Below are positions 42,476 to 51,754 of a DNA stretch of 64,000 bases, in pieces. How positions within the stretch are numbered: position 1 is the stretch's first letter; each line of letters opens with the position of its first letter. The notes under the pieces are model-generated. The model did no database searches. It had not been told where the DNA came from and was given only the letters and a program-made list of their open reading frames with translations. A program made the translations under genes and the position numbers. This stretch comes from UBA2031 sp037189985 (GTDB taxonomy: Bacteria; Pseudomonadota; Gammaproteobacteria; Pseudomonadales; Moraxellaceae): contig JBBCJX010000020.1 in NCBI GenBank assembly GCA_037189985.1, forward strand, positions 124,001 through 188,000. Direction: 5' to 3'.

Positions 42476-43822
42476 TCATGCGCCAATCAAGGACTGGCCG
42501 CATACGCGAACGATATTGCCGTTGAGGCCGGCAGAAGCGGGGCTGGCGTACCAGGCAATCGTTTCGGCCACATCAACCGGCAGGCCGCCCTGCGACATCG
42601 AGTTCATGCGGCGGCCGGCTTCGCGGATGGCAAAGGGGATGGCGGCTGTCATGGCCGTTTCGATGAAGCCCGGAGCCACGGCATTGATGGTGATGTCCCT
42701 GGGTTTCAGCACGGGTGCCATGGACTGCACCATGCCGATCACGCCGGCCTTGCTCATGGCGTAGTTGGTCTGGCCCATGTTGCCGGCGATGCCGGAAATG
42801 GAAGACACGCAGATGATGCGGCCGTTTTCCCGGATCACGTTCTGCGCCAGCAGTTCGTCATTGATGCGCTCTTCCGAAGACAGGTTGATGTTGAGCACCA
42901 TGTTCCACTGTTGCTCGGTCATGTTGGCCAGGGTCTTGTCGCGGGTCACGCCGGCGTTGTGCACGATGATGTCCACGCCGCCGTGGTTTTCCTTGAGGTA
43001 GGCGGCAATTTTCTTGGGTGCATCGGCCGCGGTGATGTCACCGGCGAAGGCGGAACCACCGATCAGGCTGGTGACGACCTTGAGGTCGTCGGCAAGCTGG
43101 GGAATGTCCAGGCCGACGACATGGGCGCCGTCGCGTGCCAGGGTCTTGGCAATGGCTTCACCGATACCGCGCGATGCACCGGTGACCAGTGCCACCTTGC
43201 CGGCCAGCGGCTTGTTCCAGTCCAGCTTTGCCTGTGTGGACGATGGCGTGATGCGTACGACCTGTGCAGAGACATAGGCCGACCGGGGTGACAGGAAGAA
43301 ACGCAGGCTTGATTCGAGCTGGTCTTCGGCGCCGGGGGCGACATACAGCAGTTGTGCCGTGCCGCCTTTTTTCACTTCCTTGCCGAGCGCGCGCGTGAAG
43401 CCTTCCAGTGCACGTTGTGCCGTGGCATGGCGAGGATTTTCGGCGGATTCGGGAGGAATACCGATGATGACAAGGCGTGCACTCTGCTCCACCTTGCGGA
43501 TCACGGCGTGGAAAAATTCATACACCTTGACGAGGTCGGTGCTGTCCTTCACGCCACTGGCGTCATACACCAGCGCCTTGAACTTCTGCTCGCTCTCGGC
43601 CGAGACGGGCTGGTTCTGTACATCGGCGCCGATATTTTTCAGCACACCATTCACTGCCTTGCTGATGGCACCTTCGCTGGCGGCAGAAAAACGTACGGCG
43701 CCAGAAATCACCGGTGCACCGGCTTCGTGGCGATCCAGTTTGACCGGCTGCGGCAGGCCGAGATTCTTGGCCAGCAGGCGGCCCAGTGGGGAATTCGCGA
43801 ACTGTGTATAGCGGTCAGTCAT
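42476..43822 (-). CDS. fabG: 3-oxoacyl-[acyl-carrier-protein/CoA] reductase, long FabG type
   Basis: 448 residues; AAGGA lies 8 nt before the ATG. The C-terminal 240 residues are a classical short-chain dehydrogenase: TGASRGIGEA cofactor loop, HNAGVTRDKTLANM, SSISGIAGNMGQTNYAMSK with the Ser-Tyr-Lys triad, and NAVAPGFIETAM. The N-terminal 200 residues are a degenerate Rossmann-like half, as in FabG4/HMwFabG proteins, which are larger than normal FabG (about 245). These reduce 3-oxoacyl-CoA with NADH. Upstream of and co-oriented with the MaoC gene. Confidence 0.9.
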   Translation of the reverse strand: MTDRYTQFANSPLGRLLAKNLGLPQPVKLDRHEAGAPVISGAVRFSAASEGAISKAVNGVLKNIGADVQNQPVSAESEQKFKALVYDASGVKDSTDLVKVYEFFHAVIRKVEQSARLVIIGIPPESAENPRHATAQRALEGFTRALGKEVKKGGTAQLLYVAPGAEDQLESSLRFFLSPRSAYVSAQVVRITPSSTQAKLDWNKPLAGKVALVTGASRGIGEAIAKTLARDGAHVVGLDIPQLADDLKVVTSLIGGSAFAGDITAADAPKKIAAYLKENHGGVDIIVHNAGVTRDKTLANMTEQQWNMVLNINLSSEERINDELLAQNVIRENGRIICVSSISGIAGNMGQTNYAMSKAGVIGMVQSMAPVLKPRDITINAVAPGFIETAMTAAIPFAIREAGRRMNSMSQGGLPVDVAETIAWYASPASAGLNGNIVRVCGQSLIGA

Positions 43823-44138
43823 GATCGTGTCCTTCTGTACATCGTGTGGTCGGAGGATGGGCGGAGTCGTTTTGCCGGCTTGGTGGCCCGCGTGTCCACG
43901 CGCAGGCAGGAAAGGCCGACACTCTATGTAAAGCCTGCAGTTGTTGCCACCCTCGAGGGGGCAGAGACTGTAAAGTGAAGGCAGTCCTGAGGCTCCTGAA
44001 AACGGGCGGCAGGCTAGCAAATGCCTCCCGGCAGGGCATTTGCCCCCAAGCCGTCGCAAGACCGCCTGGTCTGCCAATACCGTGTTTATTTTCTGTGCTA
44101 GGGTGCCGCCACTGGAAAATCAGCAAGGAGTATCTGCC
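43823..44138. other. Divergent intergenic region fabG/thiolase
   Basis: 316 bp that must contain both promoters. A run of inverted short repeats (for example GCAAATGCC.../GGGCATTTGC at 44016-44043) is present, but no recognisable operator, riboswitch or gene. Confidence 0.45.
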
Positions 44139-45416
44139 ATGTCCACCCTTCGTCGTGTCGCCATCCTCGGTGGCAACCGCATTCCCTTTGCCCGCTCCAA
44201 CGGAGCCTATGCCACTGCCTCCAACATCGACATGCTGACCGCTGCGCTTGACGGTCTGGTTGCCCGTTTCAAGCTGGAAGACGAGCGTCTGGGCGAAGTG
44301 GCTGCCGGTGCCGTGCTCAAGCTCTCGCGCGATTTCAACATGACTCGTGAAGCCGTGCTCAGCACGCGCCTCGCGGCAGAAACGCCTGCCTGTGACATCC
44401 AGCAGGCCTGTGGCACCGGCTTGCAGGCCATCAACTATATCGGCAACAAGATTGCCACCGGTCAGATCGAAGTGGGCATCGGTGGTGGTGTGGATACCAC
44501 GTCGGATGCGCCGATCGGTGTCAACGACGCCATGCGTCAGTTCATGCTCTCGCTGAATCGCGCCAAGGACAACAAGCAGCGTCTGGCCGCGCTGGCCAAG
44601 TTCCGTCCCAACATGATGGGCCTGGAAATTCCGCGCAATGGCGAGCCGCGTACCGGCCTTGCCATGGGTGATCACCAGGCCATCACCACGGCAGAGTGGG
44701 GCATTACCCGTGAAGCGCAGGACGAACTGGCATTCAAGAGCCACAAGAACATGGCCGCTGCTTACGAGCGAGGCTTCTTCAATGACCTGATCACGCCGTA
44801 TCTCGGCCTTGAGCGTGATGACAACCTGCGCCCCGGTTCAACCATCGAGAAGCTGGCGACCCTGAAGCCCGCATTCGGTGACAAGGAAACCGGCACCATG
44901 ACGGCCGGCAACTCCACGCCGTTGACCGACGGTGCTTCTGCCGTGCTGCTGGCCTCCGAGGATTGGGCCAAGGCCAAGGGCTTGCCTGTGCTGGCCTACC
45001 TGACCACGGTGGAAACCGCAGCCGTGGATTTCGTGCACAAGAAAGAAGGCCTGCTGATGGCACCGGCCTATGCCGTGCCACGCATGCTGGCCCGTGTCGG
45101 CTTGACGCTGCAGGATTTCGATTATTACGAGATTCACGAAGCATTTGCAGGTCAGGTGCTGTCCACGCTCAAGGCATGGGAAGACGAGGCTTTCTGCAAG
45201 GAGCGGTTGGGCCTGAAGAAGCCCTTGGGCTCCATTGATCGTGCCAAGCTGAACGTGAACGGTTCTTCGCTGGCAGCGGGCCATCCTTTTGCCGCCACAG
45301 GAGGCCGTATCGTGGCTTCTGCTGCCAAGCTGCTGAACGAGAAGGGAAGTGGGCGCGTACTGGTTTCCATCTGCGCCGCAGGTGGTCAGGGCGTCGTGGC
45401 CATCATCGAGAAGTAA
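44139..45416 (+). CDS. fadI: Acetyl-CoA C-acyltransferase (thiolase, FadI-like)
   Basis: 425 residues; AAGGAG is 8 nt before the ATG at 44139. Thiolase fold with nucleophile Cys91 in QQACGTGLQA, the YEIHEAFAGQVL motif, NVNGSSLAAGHPFAATGG with the base histidine, and the second cysteine in SICAAGGQG. Catalyses thiolytic cleavage or condensation of 3-oxoacyl-CoA. Divergent from the fabG-maoC pair, giving ketoacyl reductase, hydratase and thiolase side by side; direction (degradation or synthesis) is not decided by sequence. Confidence 0.9.
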   Translation: MSTLRRVAILGGNRIPFARSNGAYATASNIDMLTAALDGLVARFKLEDERLGEVAAGAVLKLSRDFNMTREAVLSTRLAAETPACDIQQACGTGLQAINYIGNKIATGQIEVGIGGGVDTTSDAPIGVNDAMRQFMLSLNRAKDNKQRLAALAKFRPNMMGLEIPRNGEPRTGLAMGDHQAITTAEWGITREAQDELAFKSHKNMAAAYERGFFNDLITPYLGLERDDNLRPGSTIEKLATLKPAFGDKETGTMTAGNSTPLTDGASAVLLASEDWAKAKGLPVLAYLTTVETAAVDFVHKKEGLLMAPAYAVPRMLARVGLTLQDFDYYEIHEAFAGQVLSTLKAWEDEAFCKERLGLKKPLGSIDRAKLNVNGSSLAAGHPFAATGGRIVASAAKLLNEKGSGRVLVSICAAGGQGVVAIIEK

Positions 45417-45430
45417 GCGCTTTCGCTGGA

Positions 45431-45462
45431 TTGAAAAAGCCCGCTTTTGCGGGCTTTTTCAA
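45431..45462. terminator. Bidirectional terminator
   Basis: Perfect 14-bp stem TTGAAAAAGCCCGC/GCGGGCTTTTTCAA with loop TTTT, between convergent genes ending at 45416 and 45483. Confidence 0.92.
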
Positions 45463-45482
45463 TGGTGAGCAGGATGTGCCTG

Positions 45483-45749
45483 TCATTCGTCCATGCATTT
45501 GTTGACGAATTTCACGCGCTCGTCACCTTCCATGTCACCGGCTTTGCGATTGCATTCGGTGATCTTTCCCAGCATGGGGGGGACAGTGTTGATACTGGCA
45601 TTGCGCCTTATGCAGGCGCTGATGATGCGGGCCCGCTCGGAACCCAGCGTGCCTTCAGCCTTTTGAGTGCAGTCTTCCCGTTGTACTGGCTGGGCGCCAG
45701 CCACTCCGGTACATAACAGGAGTATTGTCGCGGAGAGCATTGTTTTCAT
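45483..45749 (-). CDS. PsiF-repeat-like secreted small protein
   Basis: 88 residues from the ATG at 45749 (GAGGA upstream). The signal peptide ends CTGVAGAQ. The mature protein has four cysteines in PsiF-like spacing: REDCTQKAEG...RIISAC and TECNRKAGDMEGDERVKFVNKC. The family (phosphate-starvation-inducible PsiF) has no known function. A second, closer PsiF paralogue lies next to it at 45948. Confidence 0.8.
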   Translation of the reverse strand: MKTMLSATILLLCTGVAGAQPVQREDCTQKAEGTLGSERARIISACIRRNASINTVPPMLGKITECNRKAGDMEGDERVKFVNKCMDE

Positions 45750-45898
45750 TCTGGCTCGTCCTCTTTTCATCACAGTCCCTTGTTGTTTTTTTCATAGGGT
45801 AGTCGGTCGACCGGCCCTCGGGCCGGCTGCCGTTGCCAGCATAAAACCCCTATTCCCCGCTATAAACAAGCGTACATGTCATATCGGTTACAAAAAGT

Positions 45899-45924
45899 AA
45901 AAAGCCCGCAGGAGCGGGCTTTTC
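45899..45924. terminator. Terminator
   Basis: AAAAGCCCGC/GCGGGCTTTT stem with loop AGGA, just after the PsiF gene that ends at 45948 on the minus strand. Confidence 0.85.
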
Positions 45925-45947
45925 TGTCAGACGGCTTTCCGGAGGGA

Positions 45948-46217
45948 TCAGTTTTTCTTCAGGCAGGTACTCATGAAGGCTTTGCGCTCCTCTCCTTTTT
46001 TCCCCTCCGCTTGCTTGTTGCAGTCCTTCATGCGTTGTTGTGGGCTGCTTGCTGTCTTGCCGGAAAGACAGCTGCTCATGAAGGTCTTGCGTTCTTCGCC
46101 GCTTTTGCTGCTTGCCTGTTTATTGCATTCCATCATCCGGTTTTGCTGGGAATTGTCTGCATGGGCCGTTGGGCTCAGGCAGAAGCCCAGCAGGATGGCT
46201 GTGAGTGTCCTGATCAT
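45948..46217 (-). CDS. psiF: PsiF repeat protein (two repeats)
   Basis: 89 residues. Signal peptide ends SPTAHA. Two nearly identical PsiF repeats follow: MMECNKQASSKSGEERKTFM..CL and MKDCNKQAEGKKGEERKAFM..CL. AAGGA is 8 nt before the ATG. It should be periplasmic. Paralogue of the gene at 45483, from which it is separated by a terminator, so they are independent units. Confidence 0.88.
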   Translation of the reverse strand: MIRTLTAILLGFCLSPTAHADNSQQNRMMECNKQASSKSGEERKTFMSSCLSGKTASSPQQRMKDCNKQAEGKKGEERKAFMSTCLKKN

Positions 46218-46276
46218 GATGGAGTCCTTGAGAGTGGGCCGGAATCGGCAGCCATCAGTCTAGATGATGGCTGCAG

Positions 46277-47146
46277 TCAGTGTTTTTGCAGGCGGGCAAG
46301 GAGGCTGGAGGTGTCCCAGCGTCCGCCGCCCATTTCCTGGACCTCGGCATAAAAGCTGTCCACCTGGGCCGTGACGGGCAGGGAGGCGCCCAGCCGGCCT
46401 GCTTCCACCATGCAGAGCCCTAAGTCCTTGCGCATCCAGTCCACGGCAAAGCCGTGCTCGTAGTGTCCGGCGATCATGGTCTTGTGGCGATTGACCATCT
46501 GCCAACTGGAGGCGGCTCCTTGCGAAATGGCATCGATGACCTTCTGCGCATCCAGCCCGGCTTTTTCGGCAAAGTGCATTCCCTCGGCCAGCGCTTCTAC
46601 CAGTCCGGCCACGCATATCTGGTTCACCATCTTGGTCAGTTGGCCGTTGCCGACGGGCCCCATCAGGGTGATGGCTTTGGCATAGCTGTCCATGACCAGC
46701 CGTGCGCTTTCAAAAACATCAGGCTCGCCGCCGCACATGATGGTGAGTTGTCCGTTTTCAGCCCCCTGCTGACCGCCAGAAACCGGGGCATCCATGAAAT
46801 GGCCTCCCTTTTCGCGGATTTTTACTGCCATTTCACGGGAGACTTCTGCAGAAACTGTGGAGTGGTCGATGACGACTGTGCCCGGTCTCAGGTTCCTGAT
46901 GATGCCATTGCCGCCCAGGATGACCTCTTTCAGGTCTTCGTCATTACCCACACAGGTAAAGACGAAGTCGGCGGAGGTTGCCGCCGCAGCGGGAGTATCG
47001 GCCTTGTATCCCTGATGCTCCCCCAGCCAGCGCTCCGCTTTCCCGGGGCTGCGATTGAATACGGTGACATCGTGGCCTTTGCGGGCAAGATGGCCTGCCA
47101 TAGGATAGCCCATGGTGCCGAGCCCGATGAATGCGCAATGGGACAT
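46277..47146 (-). CDS. NAD(P)-dependent beta-hydroxyacid dehydrogenase (HIBADH/GarR family)
   Basis: 289 residues, AGGAAA before the ATG. N-terminal Rossmann motif FIGLGTMGYPMAGHLARKG (split over 6-24), then DAPVSGGQQGAENGQL with the substrate-binding motif, and the catalytic lysine in GNGQLTKMVNQICVAG. The family includes 3-hydroxyisobutyrate dehydrogenase and tartronate semialdehyde reductase; the substrate is not clear. Monocistronic. Confidence 0.9.
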   Translation of the reverse strand: MSHCAFIGLGTMGYPMAGHLARKGHDVTVFNRSPGKAERWLGEHQGYKADTPAAAATSADFVFTCVGNDEDLKEVILGGNGIIRNLRPGTVVIDHSTVSAEVSREMAVKIREKGGHFMDAPVSGGQQGAENGQLTIMCGGEPDVFESARLVMDSYAKAITLMGPVGNGQLTKMVNQICVAGLVEALAEGMHFAEKAGLDAQKVIDAISQGAASSWQMVNRHKTMIAGHYEHGFAVDWMRKDLGLCMVEAGRLGASLPVTAQVDSFYAEVQEMGGGRWDTSSLLARLQKH

Positions 47147-47227
47147 GTTGGATTTCCTGTGGCCTGTTTTTTTGTAGGCTGCTCATGATCCGGTCAGGCG
47201 AGACTATAGGGGATGCCATATTCCGGG

Positions 47228-47261
47228 CACAAAAAAAGCCGCGAGAGCGGCTTTTTTTGTG
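47228..47261. terminator. Terminator of gltA
   Basis: Perfect 15-bp stem CACAAAAAAAGCCGC/GCGGCTTTTTTTGTG with GAGA loop, just after the gltA stop on the minus strand. Confidence 0.92.
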
Positions 47262-47280
47262 GATTCTTGCAGACCGGGGC

Positions 47281-48561
47281 TCAGCGCTTCTCGAGGGGAA
47301 CGATGTCGCGCTGGGTGTGGCCTGTGTAGAGCTGGCGAGGACGGCCGATCTTGTAGGGAGCGGAGTGCATTTCCAGCCAGTGCGAAATCCAGCCTACGGT
47401 ACGGGCGAGGGCGAAGATCACGGTGAACATGGAAGTGGGGATGCCGATGGCCTTGAGGATGATGCCGGAGTAGAAGTCCACGTTCGGATACAGCTTGCGC
47501 TCGACGAAGTACGGGTCGTTGCGGGCAGCCTCTTCCAGCTTCATGGCCAGTTCGAGTTGTGGATCGTTGATGCCGAGCGCTTCCAGCACTTCGTCGCAGG
47601 TCTGCTTCATGACCTTGGCGCGTGGGTCGAAGTTCTTGTACACGCGGTGGCCGAAGCCCATGAGCTTGAAGGGATCGTTCTTGTCCTTGGCCTTGGCCAG
47701 GAACTTGTCCAGGTTTTCCACGGAGCCGATCTCGTCCAGCATCTTGAGCACGGCTTCGTTGGCGCCACCGTGAGCCGGGCCCCAGAGCGCGGCGATGCCG
47801 GCAGCGATACAGGCATAGGGGTTGGCGCCGGTGGAGCCGGTCAGGCGCACGGTGGAGGTGGAAGCGTTCTGCTCGTGGTCGGCATGCAGGATGAAGATGC
47901 GGTCCATGGCGCGGGCCAGCACCGGATTCACTTCATAGTCTTCGGCCGGCACGGCGAACATCATCTTCAGGAAGTTTTCGGCATAGCCCAGCTTGTTGTC
48001 CGGATAGACGAAGGGCTGGCCCACCGAATACTTGTAGCTCATGGCGGCGATGGTCGGAATCTTGGCGATGAGGCGGATGGCGGCAGTTTCACGGTGCTCG
48101 GGGTTATTGATGTCGAGCTGGTCGTGATAGAAGGCCGAGAGTGCACCCACAACACCGCAGACGATGGCCATGGGGTGGGCATCGCGACGGAAGCCACGAT
48201 AGAAGAAGGTCAACTGCTCGTGAACCATGGTGTGCTGGCTGATGCGCTTCACGAAGGCTTCTTTCTGTGCCTTGTTGGGCAGTTCGCCGTTCAGCAGCAG
48301 GTAGCAGGTTTCGAGATAGTCGGAGCCGGTGGCGAGCTGGTCGATGGGATAGCCGCGGTGCAGCAGGATGCCCTTGTCGCCGTCGATGAAGGTGATCTTG
48401 GATTCGCAGGCCGCCGTGGCCATGAAGCCGGGATCGTAGGTGAAGTAGCCTTGGGCGAGTACATCCTTCACGTCAATGACATCAGGACCGAGAGTGCCGG
48501 AGGAAACGGGAAGATCAATCGTCTTGTCATTGATCGTGAGCGTGGCTTTTGTGCCCGACAT
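47281..48561 (-). CDS. gltA: Citrate synthase (type II)
   Basis: 426 residues, as in gammaproteobacterial hexameric citrate synthases, with AGGAGA before the ATG. Condenses acetyl-CoA and oxaloacetate. Conserved active-site segments are LHADHEQNASTSTVR, GPAHGGANEAVLKML and GFGHRVYKNFDPRA. It is divergent from the sdh-suc operon, as in many gammaproteobacteria. A candidate promoter lies about 180 nt upstream. Confidence 0.97.
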   Translation of the reverse strand: MSGTKATLTINDKTIDLPVSSGTLGPDVIDVKDVLAQGYFTYDPGFMATAACESKITFIDGDKGILLHRGYPIDQLATGSDYLETCYLLLNGELPNKAQKEAFVKRISQHTMVHEQLTFFYRGFRRDAHPMAIVCGVVGALSAFYHDQLDINNPEHRETAAIRLIAKIPTIAAMSYKYSVGQPFVYPDNKLGYAENFLKMMFAVPAEDYEVNPVLARAMDRIFILHADHEQNASTSTVRLTGSTGANPYACIAAGIAALWGPAHGGANEAVLKMLDEIGSVENLDKFLAKAKDKNDPFKLMGFGHRVYKNFDPRAKVMKQTCDEVLEALGINDPQLELAMKLEEAARNDPYFVERKLYPNVDFYSGIILKAIGIPTSMFTVIFALARTVGWISHWLEMHSAPYKIGRPRQLYTGHTQRDIVPLEKR

Positions 48562-48743
48562 GGCAGTCTCCTGGAAAAGAGAGGTTCAACGTGACGTCTG
48601 CAGAACCAAACGGTAGCGCTGAGCGGTAAAACTAAACGGCTAAACCAAAGCAATTTGCGTGCACATCCCACGGCGCGAAACAGAAGTGGCGTGCTGTTGC
48701 CACGATCCCGGTGGACGGCGAAAGACTTTGGGGAAGGCGCGCT

Positions 48744-48771
48744 AGCTTAATTTGTGAGCCGATTTTGTCAA
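48744..48771 (-). promoter_or_regulatory. Candidate gltA promoter
   Basis: Minus strand TTGACA (-35, perfect), 16-bp spacer, TAAGCT (-10, weak). Transcript would start near 48737, about 175 nt before the ATG. Confidence 0.5.
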
Positions 48772-48995
48772 TCAAAGCCGAGGCTTTGTGCCCGGCGATT
48801 CTGCCGTAGAAACACAGACTTGGCCGTCATTTCGTGGTGACCAAAAAGTCATATGGCTTCGTTGTGGCAATTGGCCCGTCGTGAAGGAGTCATCGCATCA
48901 ATCCGGTGCGGGGCGCTGCGGCAAATGGCAGGGCTGCCATTTTTGGAGGCGGCTGCAACTGCTTGTGCGGCCGGGATTTTGTCTGCGTTACGGGT

Positions 48996-49024
48996 TTGTA
49001 ATTGAATTTCTGCGGCATTATACT
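48996..49024 (+). promoter_or_regulatory. Candidate sdhC promoter
   Basis: TTGTAA (-35), exactly 17-bp spacer, TATACT (-10, five of six). Transcript would start near 49031, about 125 nt before sdhC. Confidence 0.6.
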
Positions 49025-49157
49025 TCCCGCCCGGTTTCCGGCCGACCGGAAATATCCTGAAAAATCATGATATTTCAATGGCTTGCGGCAACATCTCTCT
49101 TCCCTTAGGTATCGGCTCCAGGCCACAAGCTTGCGGGCTCCCCACAGGAACAACGCT

Positions 49158-49550
49158 GTGAAAAGCAACCGACCTGTCAATCTCAGTCTGGCCACGGTTC
49201 TGCTGGTCAATCTGAAGTCCCCGGTCGCCATCGCCTCCATCCTGCATCGTATTTCTGGCGTGGTGATTTTTCTGTTGATTCCCGTCCTGCTCTACATCCT
49301 GCAGGAATCCTTGGCTTCCGAGCAGTCTTTCCAGAACGTCAGGGACAATGTCCTTGGTGGTTTCATTGGTGGCGGGCTTGTCTTCGTGGCGCTGGCCGGA
49401 CTGATTTTCCATTTCATCGCCGGCGTGAAGCACCTGATCCAGGACTTCGGCATCGGTGAATCCCTGAATGGCGGCCGTGCTTTTGCCACCGCCGCGCTGC
49501 TGGCCGCTGCTGCCGGCATTGCCGTGGCCCTGGCCTGGATGGTGATCTGA
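49158..49550 (+). CDS. sdhC: Succinate dehydrogenase cytochrome b556 subunit
   Basis: 130 residues from the GTG at 49158 (AGGAAC 8 nt before). The start RPVNLSL and the ASILHRISGVVIF segment are typical of SdhC; the later HFIAGVKHLIQDFG holds the heme b histidine. Three membrane helices. With SdhD it anchors the enzyme and binds ubiquinone. First gene of the operon. Confidence 0.93.
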   Translation: MKSNRPVNLSLATVLLVNLKSPVAIASILHRISGVVIFLLIPVLLYILQESLASEQSFQNVRDNVLGGFIGGGLVFVALAGLIFHFIAGVKHLIQDFGIGESLNGGRAFATAALLAAAAGIAVALAWMVI

Positions 49551-49918
49551 TGAGAAACAGTGCAACGAGTTTCAGTCGCTCGGGTCTGTCGGACTGGCTG
49601 GTACAGCGTGTCAGTGCCTACATCCTCGGTCTTTATTTCGTGGTCGTGCTGGGCTACGTGGTCTGCAATTCACCACTGGGTTATGCCCAGTGGCATGCCT
49701 TCATGACCTGCAACGTCATGCGCATCTTTTCGCTGCTCGCGGTGCTGGCGCTGGCCGCCCACGCCTGGATCGGCATGTGGACGGTGTTCACCGACTACGT
49801 GACCGAGCGCCAGATGGGTGCCAAGGCCAACATCCTGCGCCTTGTCCTGCAGACGGGCATGGCGCTTTTCATTTTCGTGTGTGTGGTCTGGGGCATCCAG
49901 ATCCTGTGGGGGAACTGA
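49550..49918 (+). CDS. sdhD: Succinate dehydrogenase membrane anchor subunit
   Basis: 122 residues, three membrane helices; its ATG shares a base with the sdhC stop (TGATG). The segment SDWLVQRVSAYILGLYF and HAWIGMWTVFTDYV, with the second heme-region histidine and the Asp-Tyr quinone-site pair, match SdhD. Works with SdhC. Confidence 0.92.
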   Translation: MRNSATSFSRSGLSDWLVQRVSAYILGLYFVVVLGYVVCNSPLGYAQWHAFMTCNVMRIFSLLAVLALAAHAWIGMWTVFTDYVTERQMGAKANILRLVLQTGMALFIFVCVVWGIQILWGN

Positions 49919-49921
49919 GTC

Positions 49922-51739
49922 ATGGCCAGCAGCATCAAGGCAAGCAATATTCCTACCCTCACGTTTGATGCGGTGATTGTCGGTGGCGGTGGTTCGGGCA
50001 TGCGTGCCTCGCTGCAACTGGCCCGCGCCGGCCTCAAGGTTGCCGTGCTGACCAAGGTCTTCCCGACCCGCTCCCACACCGTGGCAGCACAGGGTGGTAT
50101 CGGTGCTTCGCTCGGCAACATGAGCGAAGACAACTGGCACTACCATTTCTACGACACCGTGAAGGGTTCCGACTGGCTGGGCGACCAGGATGCCATCGAG
50201 TTCATGTGCCGTGAGGCGCCCAAGGTGGTGTACGAGCTCGAACACATGGGCATGCCCTTCGACCGTAACGCTGATGGCACCATCTACCAGCGTCCTTTCG
50301 GTGGTCATACTTCCAATTACGGCGAAAAGCCGGTGCAGCGTGCCTGCGCCGCCGCTGACCGTACCGGCCATGCACTCTTGCATACGCTGTATCAGGGCAA
50401 CCTGGCCGCCAATACCAAGTTCTTCGTGGAATGGATCGCGCTGGACATCGTGCGTGATGCTGATGGCGACGTACTGGGCGTGACTGGTATTGACCTTGCC
50501 ACGGGCGATGTCGCGGTGTTCCAGGCCAAGGCCACGCTGTTTGCCACCGGCGGTGCCGGTCGCATCTATCAGGCCTCCACCAATGCCTTCATCAATACCG
50601 GCGATGGCCTGGGCATGGCCGCCCGTGCTGGCATCCCCTTGCAGGACATGGAGTTCTGGCAGTTCCACCCGACCGGCGTGGCCGGTGCCGGCGTGTTGCT
50701 GACCGAAGGCTGCCGCGGCGAAGGCGGCCTGCTGCGCAACAAGAACGGCGAGCGCTTCATGGAGCGTTATGCGCCCAACCTGAAGGACCTCGCGCCCCGC
50801 GATTTTGTGTCCCGCTCCATGGACCAGGAAATCAAGGAAGGTCGCGGCTGTGGCCCCAACGGCGATTATGTGGTGCTGGACCTGACCCACCTGGGCGCGG
50901 ACACCATCCACAAGCGTCTGCCCTCCGTTTACGAAATCGGCAAGAACTTCGCCAATGTGGATTGCACCAAGGAACCGATTCCGGTCGTGCCCACCATCCA
51001 TTACCAGATGGGCGGTATTCCCACGAACATCCATGGCCAGGTCGTGGCGCCGAAAGATGGCAACCCCAGTTCCGTGGTCAACGGCTTCTATGCCATCGGC
51101 GAATGTTCCTGCGTGTCCGTGCACGGTGCCAACCGTCTGGGAACCAACTCGCTGCTGGACCTCATCGTCTTCGGCAAGGCCGCTGGCGAGCACATCATCG
51201 AGCACGTCAGCCGTGAGCCGGCATCGCATAAGCCGCTGCCCAAGGATGCCCTGGAGCAGACGCTGGCGCGTATTGCCCGCCTCGACAATTCGACCTCGGG
51301 TGAATACGCCCAGGACGTGGCCAACGACATGCGTCGCAGCATGCAGGACCATGCCGGCGTGTTCCGTACGCAGGAACTGATGGACAAGGGCGTGACCAGC
51401 ATCCTCGAGATCGAGAAGCGCGTCAGCAACATCCATCTCAAGGACAAGTCCAAGGTCTTCAATACCGGCCGTATCGAGGCGCTGGAGCTGGAAAACCTCA
51501 TCGAAGCCGCCAAGGCCACGATGATTTCCGCTGCTGCCCGTCACGAATGTCGTGGTGCCCACACCGTGGTGGACTACGAGCGTCCCGTGACGGACCCCGA
51601 GCACCCGCTGGGCCGCAACGACAAGGAGTGGATGAAGCACACCCTGTGGTTCAAGGATGGCAATCGCCTGGACTACAAACCGGTGAAGCTGATCCCGCTG
51701 ACCGTGGAATCCGTTCCGCCCAAGCCCAGAACCTTCTAA
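49922..51739 (+). CDS. sdhA: Succinate dehydrogenase flavoprotein subunit
   Basis: 605 residues. FAD motif VIVGGGGSGMRASLQLA, and covalent flavin attachment at His52 in RSHTVAAQGGIGASLGN. Substrate and acid motifs HTLYQGNL, FHPTGVAGAGVLLTEGCRGEGG and HGANRLGTNSLLDL are intact. Oxidises succinate to fumarate on the inner face of the membrane. Slightly longer than E. coli SdhA (588) through a short N-terminal extension. Confidence 0.97.
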   Translation: MASSIKASNIPTLTFDAVIVGGGGSGMRASLQLARAGLKVAVLTKVFPTRSHTVAAQGGIGASLGNMSEDNWHYHFYDTVKGSDWLGDQDAIEFMCREAPKVVYELEHMGMPFDRNADGTIYQRPFGGHTSNYGEKPVQRACAAADRTGHALLHTLYQGNLAANTKFFVEWIALDIVRDADGDVLGVTGIDLATGDVAVFQAKATLFATGGAGRIYQASTNAFINTGDGLGMAARAGIPLQDMEFWQFHPTGVAGAGVLLTEGCRGEGGLLRNKNGERFMERYAPNLKDLAPRDFVSRSMDQEIKEGRGCGPNGDYVVLDLTHLGADTIHKRLPSVYEIGKNFANVDCTKEPIPVVPTIHYQMGGIPTNIHGQVVAPKDGNPSSVVNGFYAIGECSCVSVHGANRLGTNSLLDLIVFGKAAGEHIIEHVSREPASHKPLPKDALEQTLARIARLDNSTSGEYAQDVANDMRRSMQDHAGVFRTQELMDKGVTSILEIEKRVSNIHLKDKSKVFNTGRIEALELENLIEAAKATMISAAARHECRGAHTVVDYERPVTDPEHPLGRNDKEWMKHTLWFKDGNRLDYKPVKLIPLTVESVPPKPRTF

Positions 51740-51754
51740 ATCATTTGTATCCTG

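Larger units (their letters stand above)
48562..49157. other. Divergent regulatory region gltA/sdhC
   Basis: 596 bp. Holds candidate promoters for gltA (48744-48771, minus strand) and sdhC (48996-49024, plus strand). A GGTTTCCGGCCGACCGGAAA inverted repeat (about 49032-49051) sits just downstream of the sdh -10. No gene seen. Confidence 0.6.

Noticed and set aside
49670..51640. A 656-codon minus-strand frame opposite sdhD and sdhA
   Set aside because: Shadow of sdhA; composition is typical of an antisense frame.
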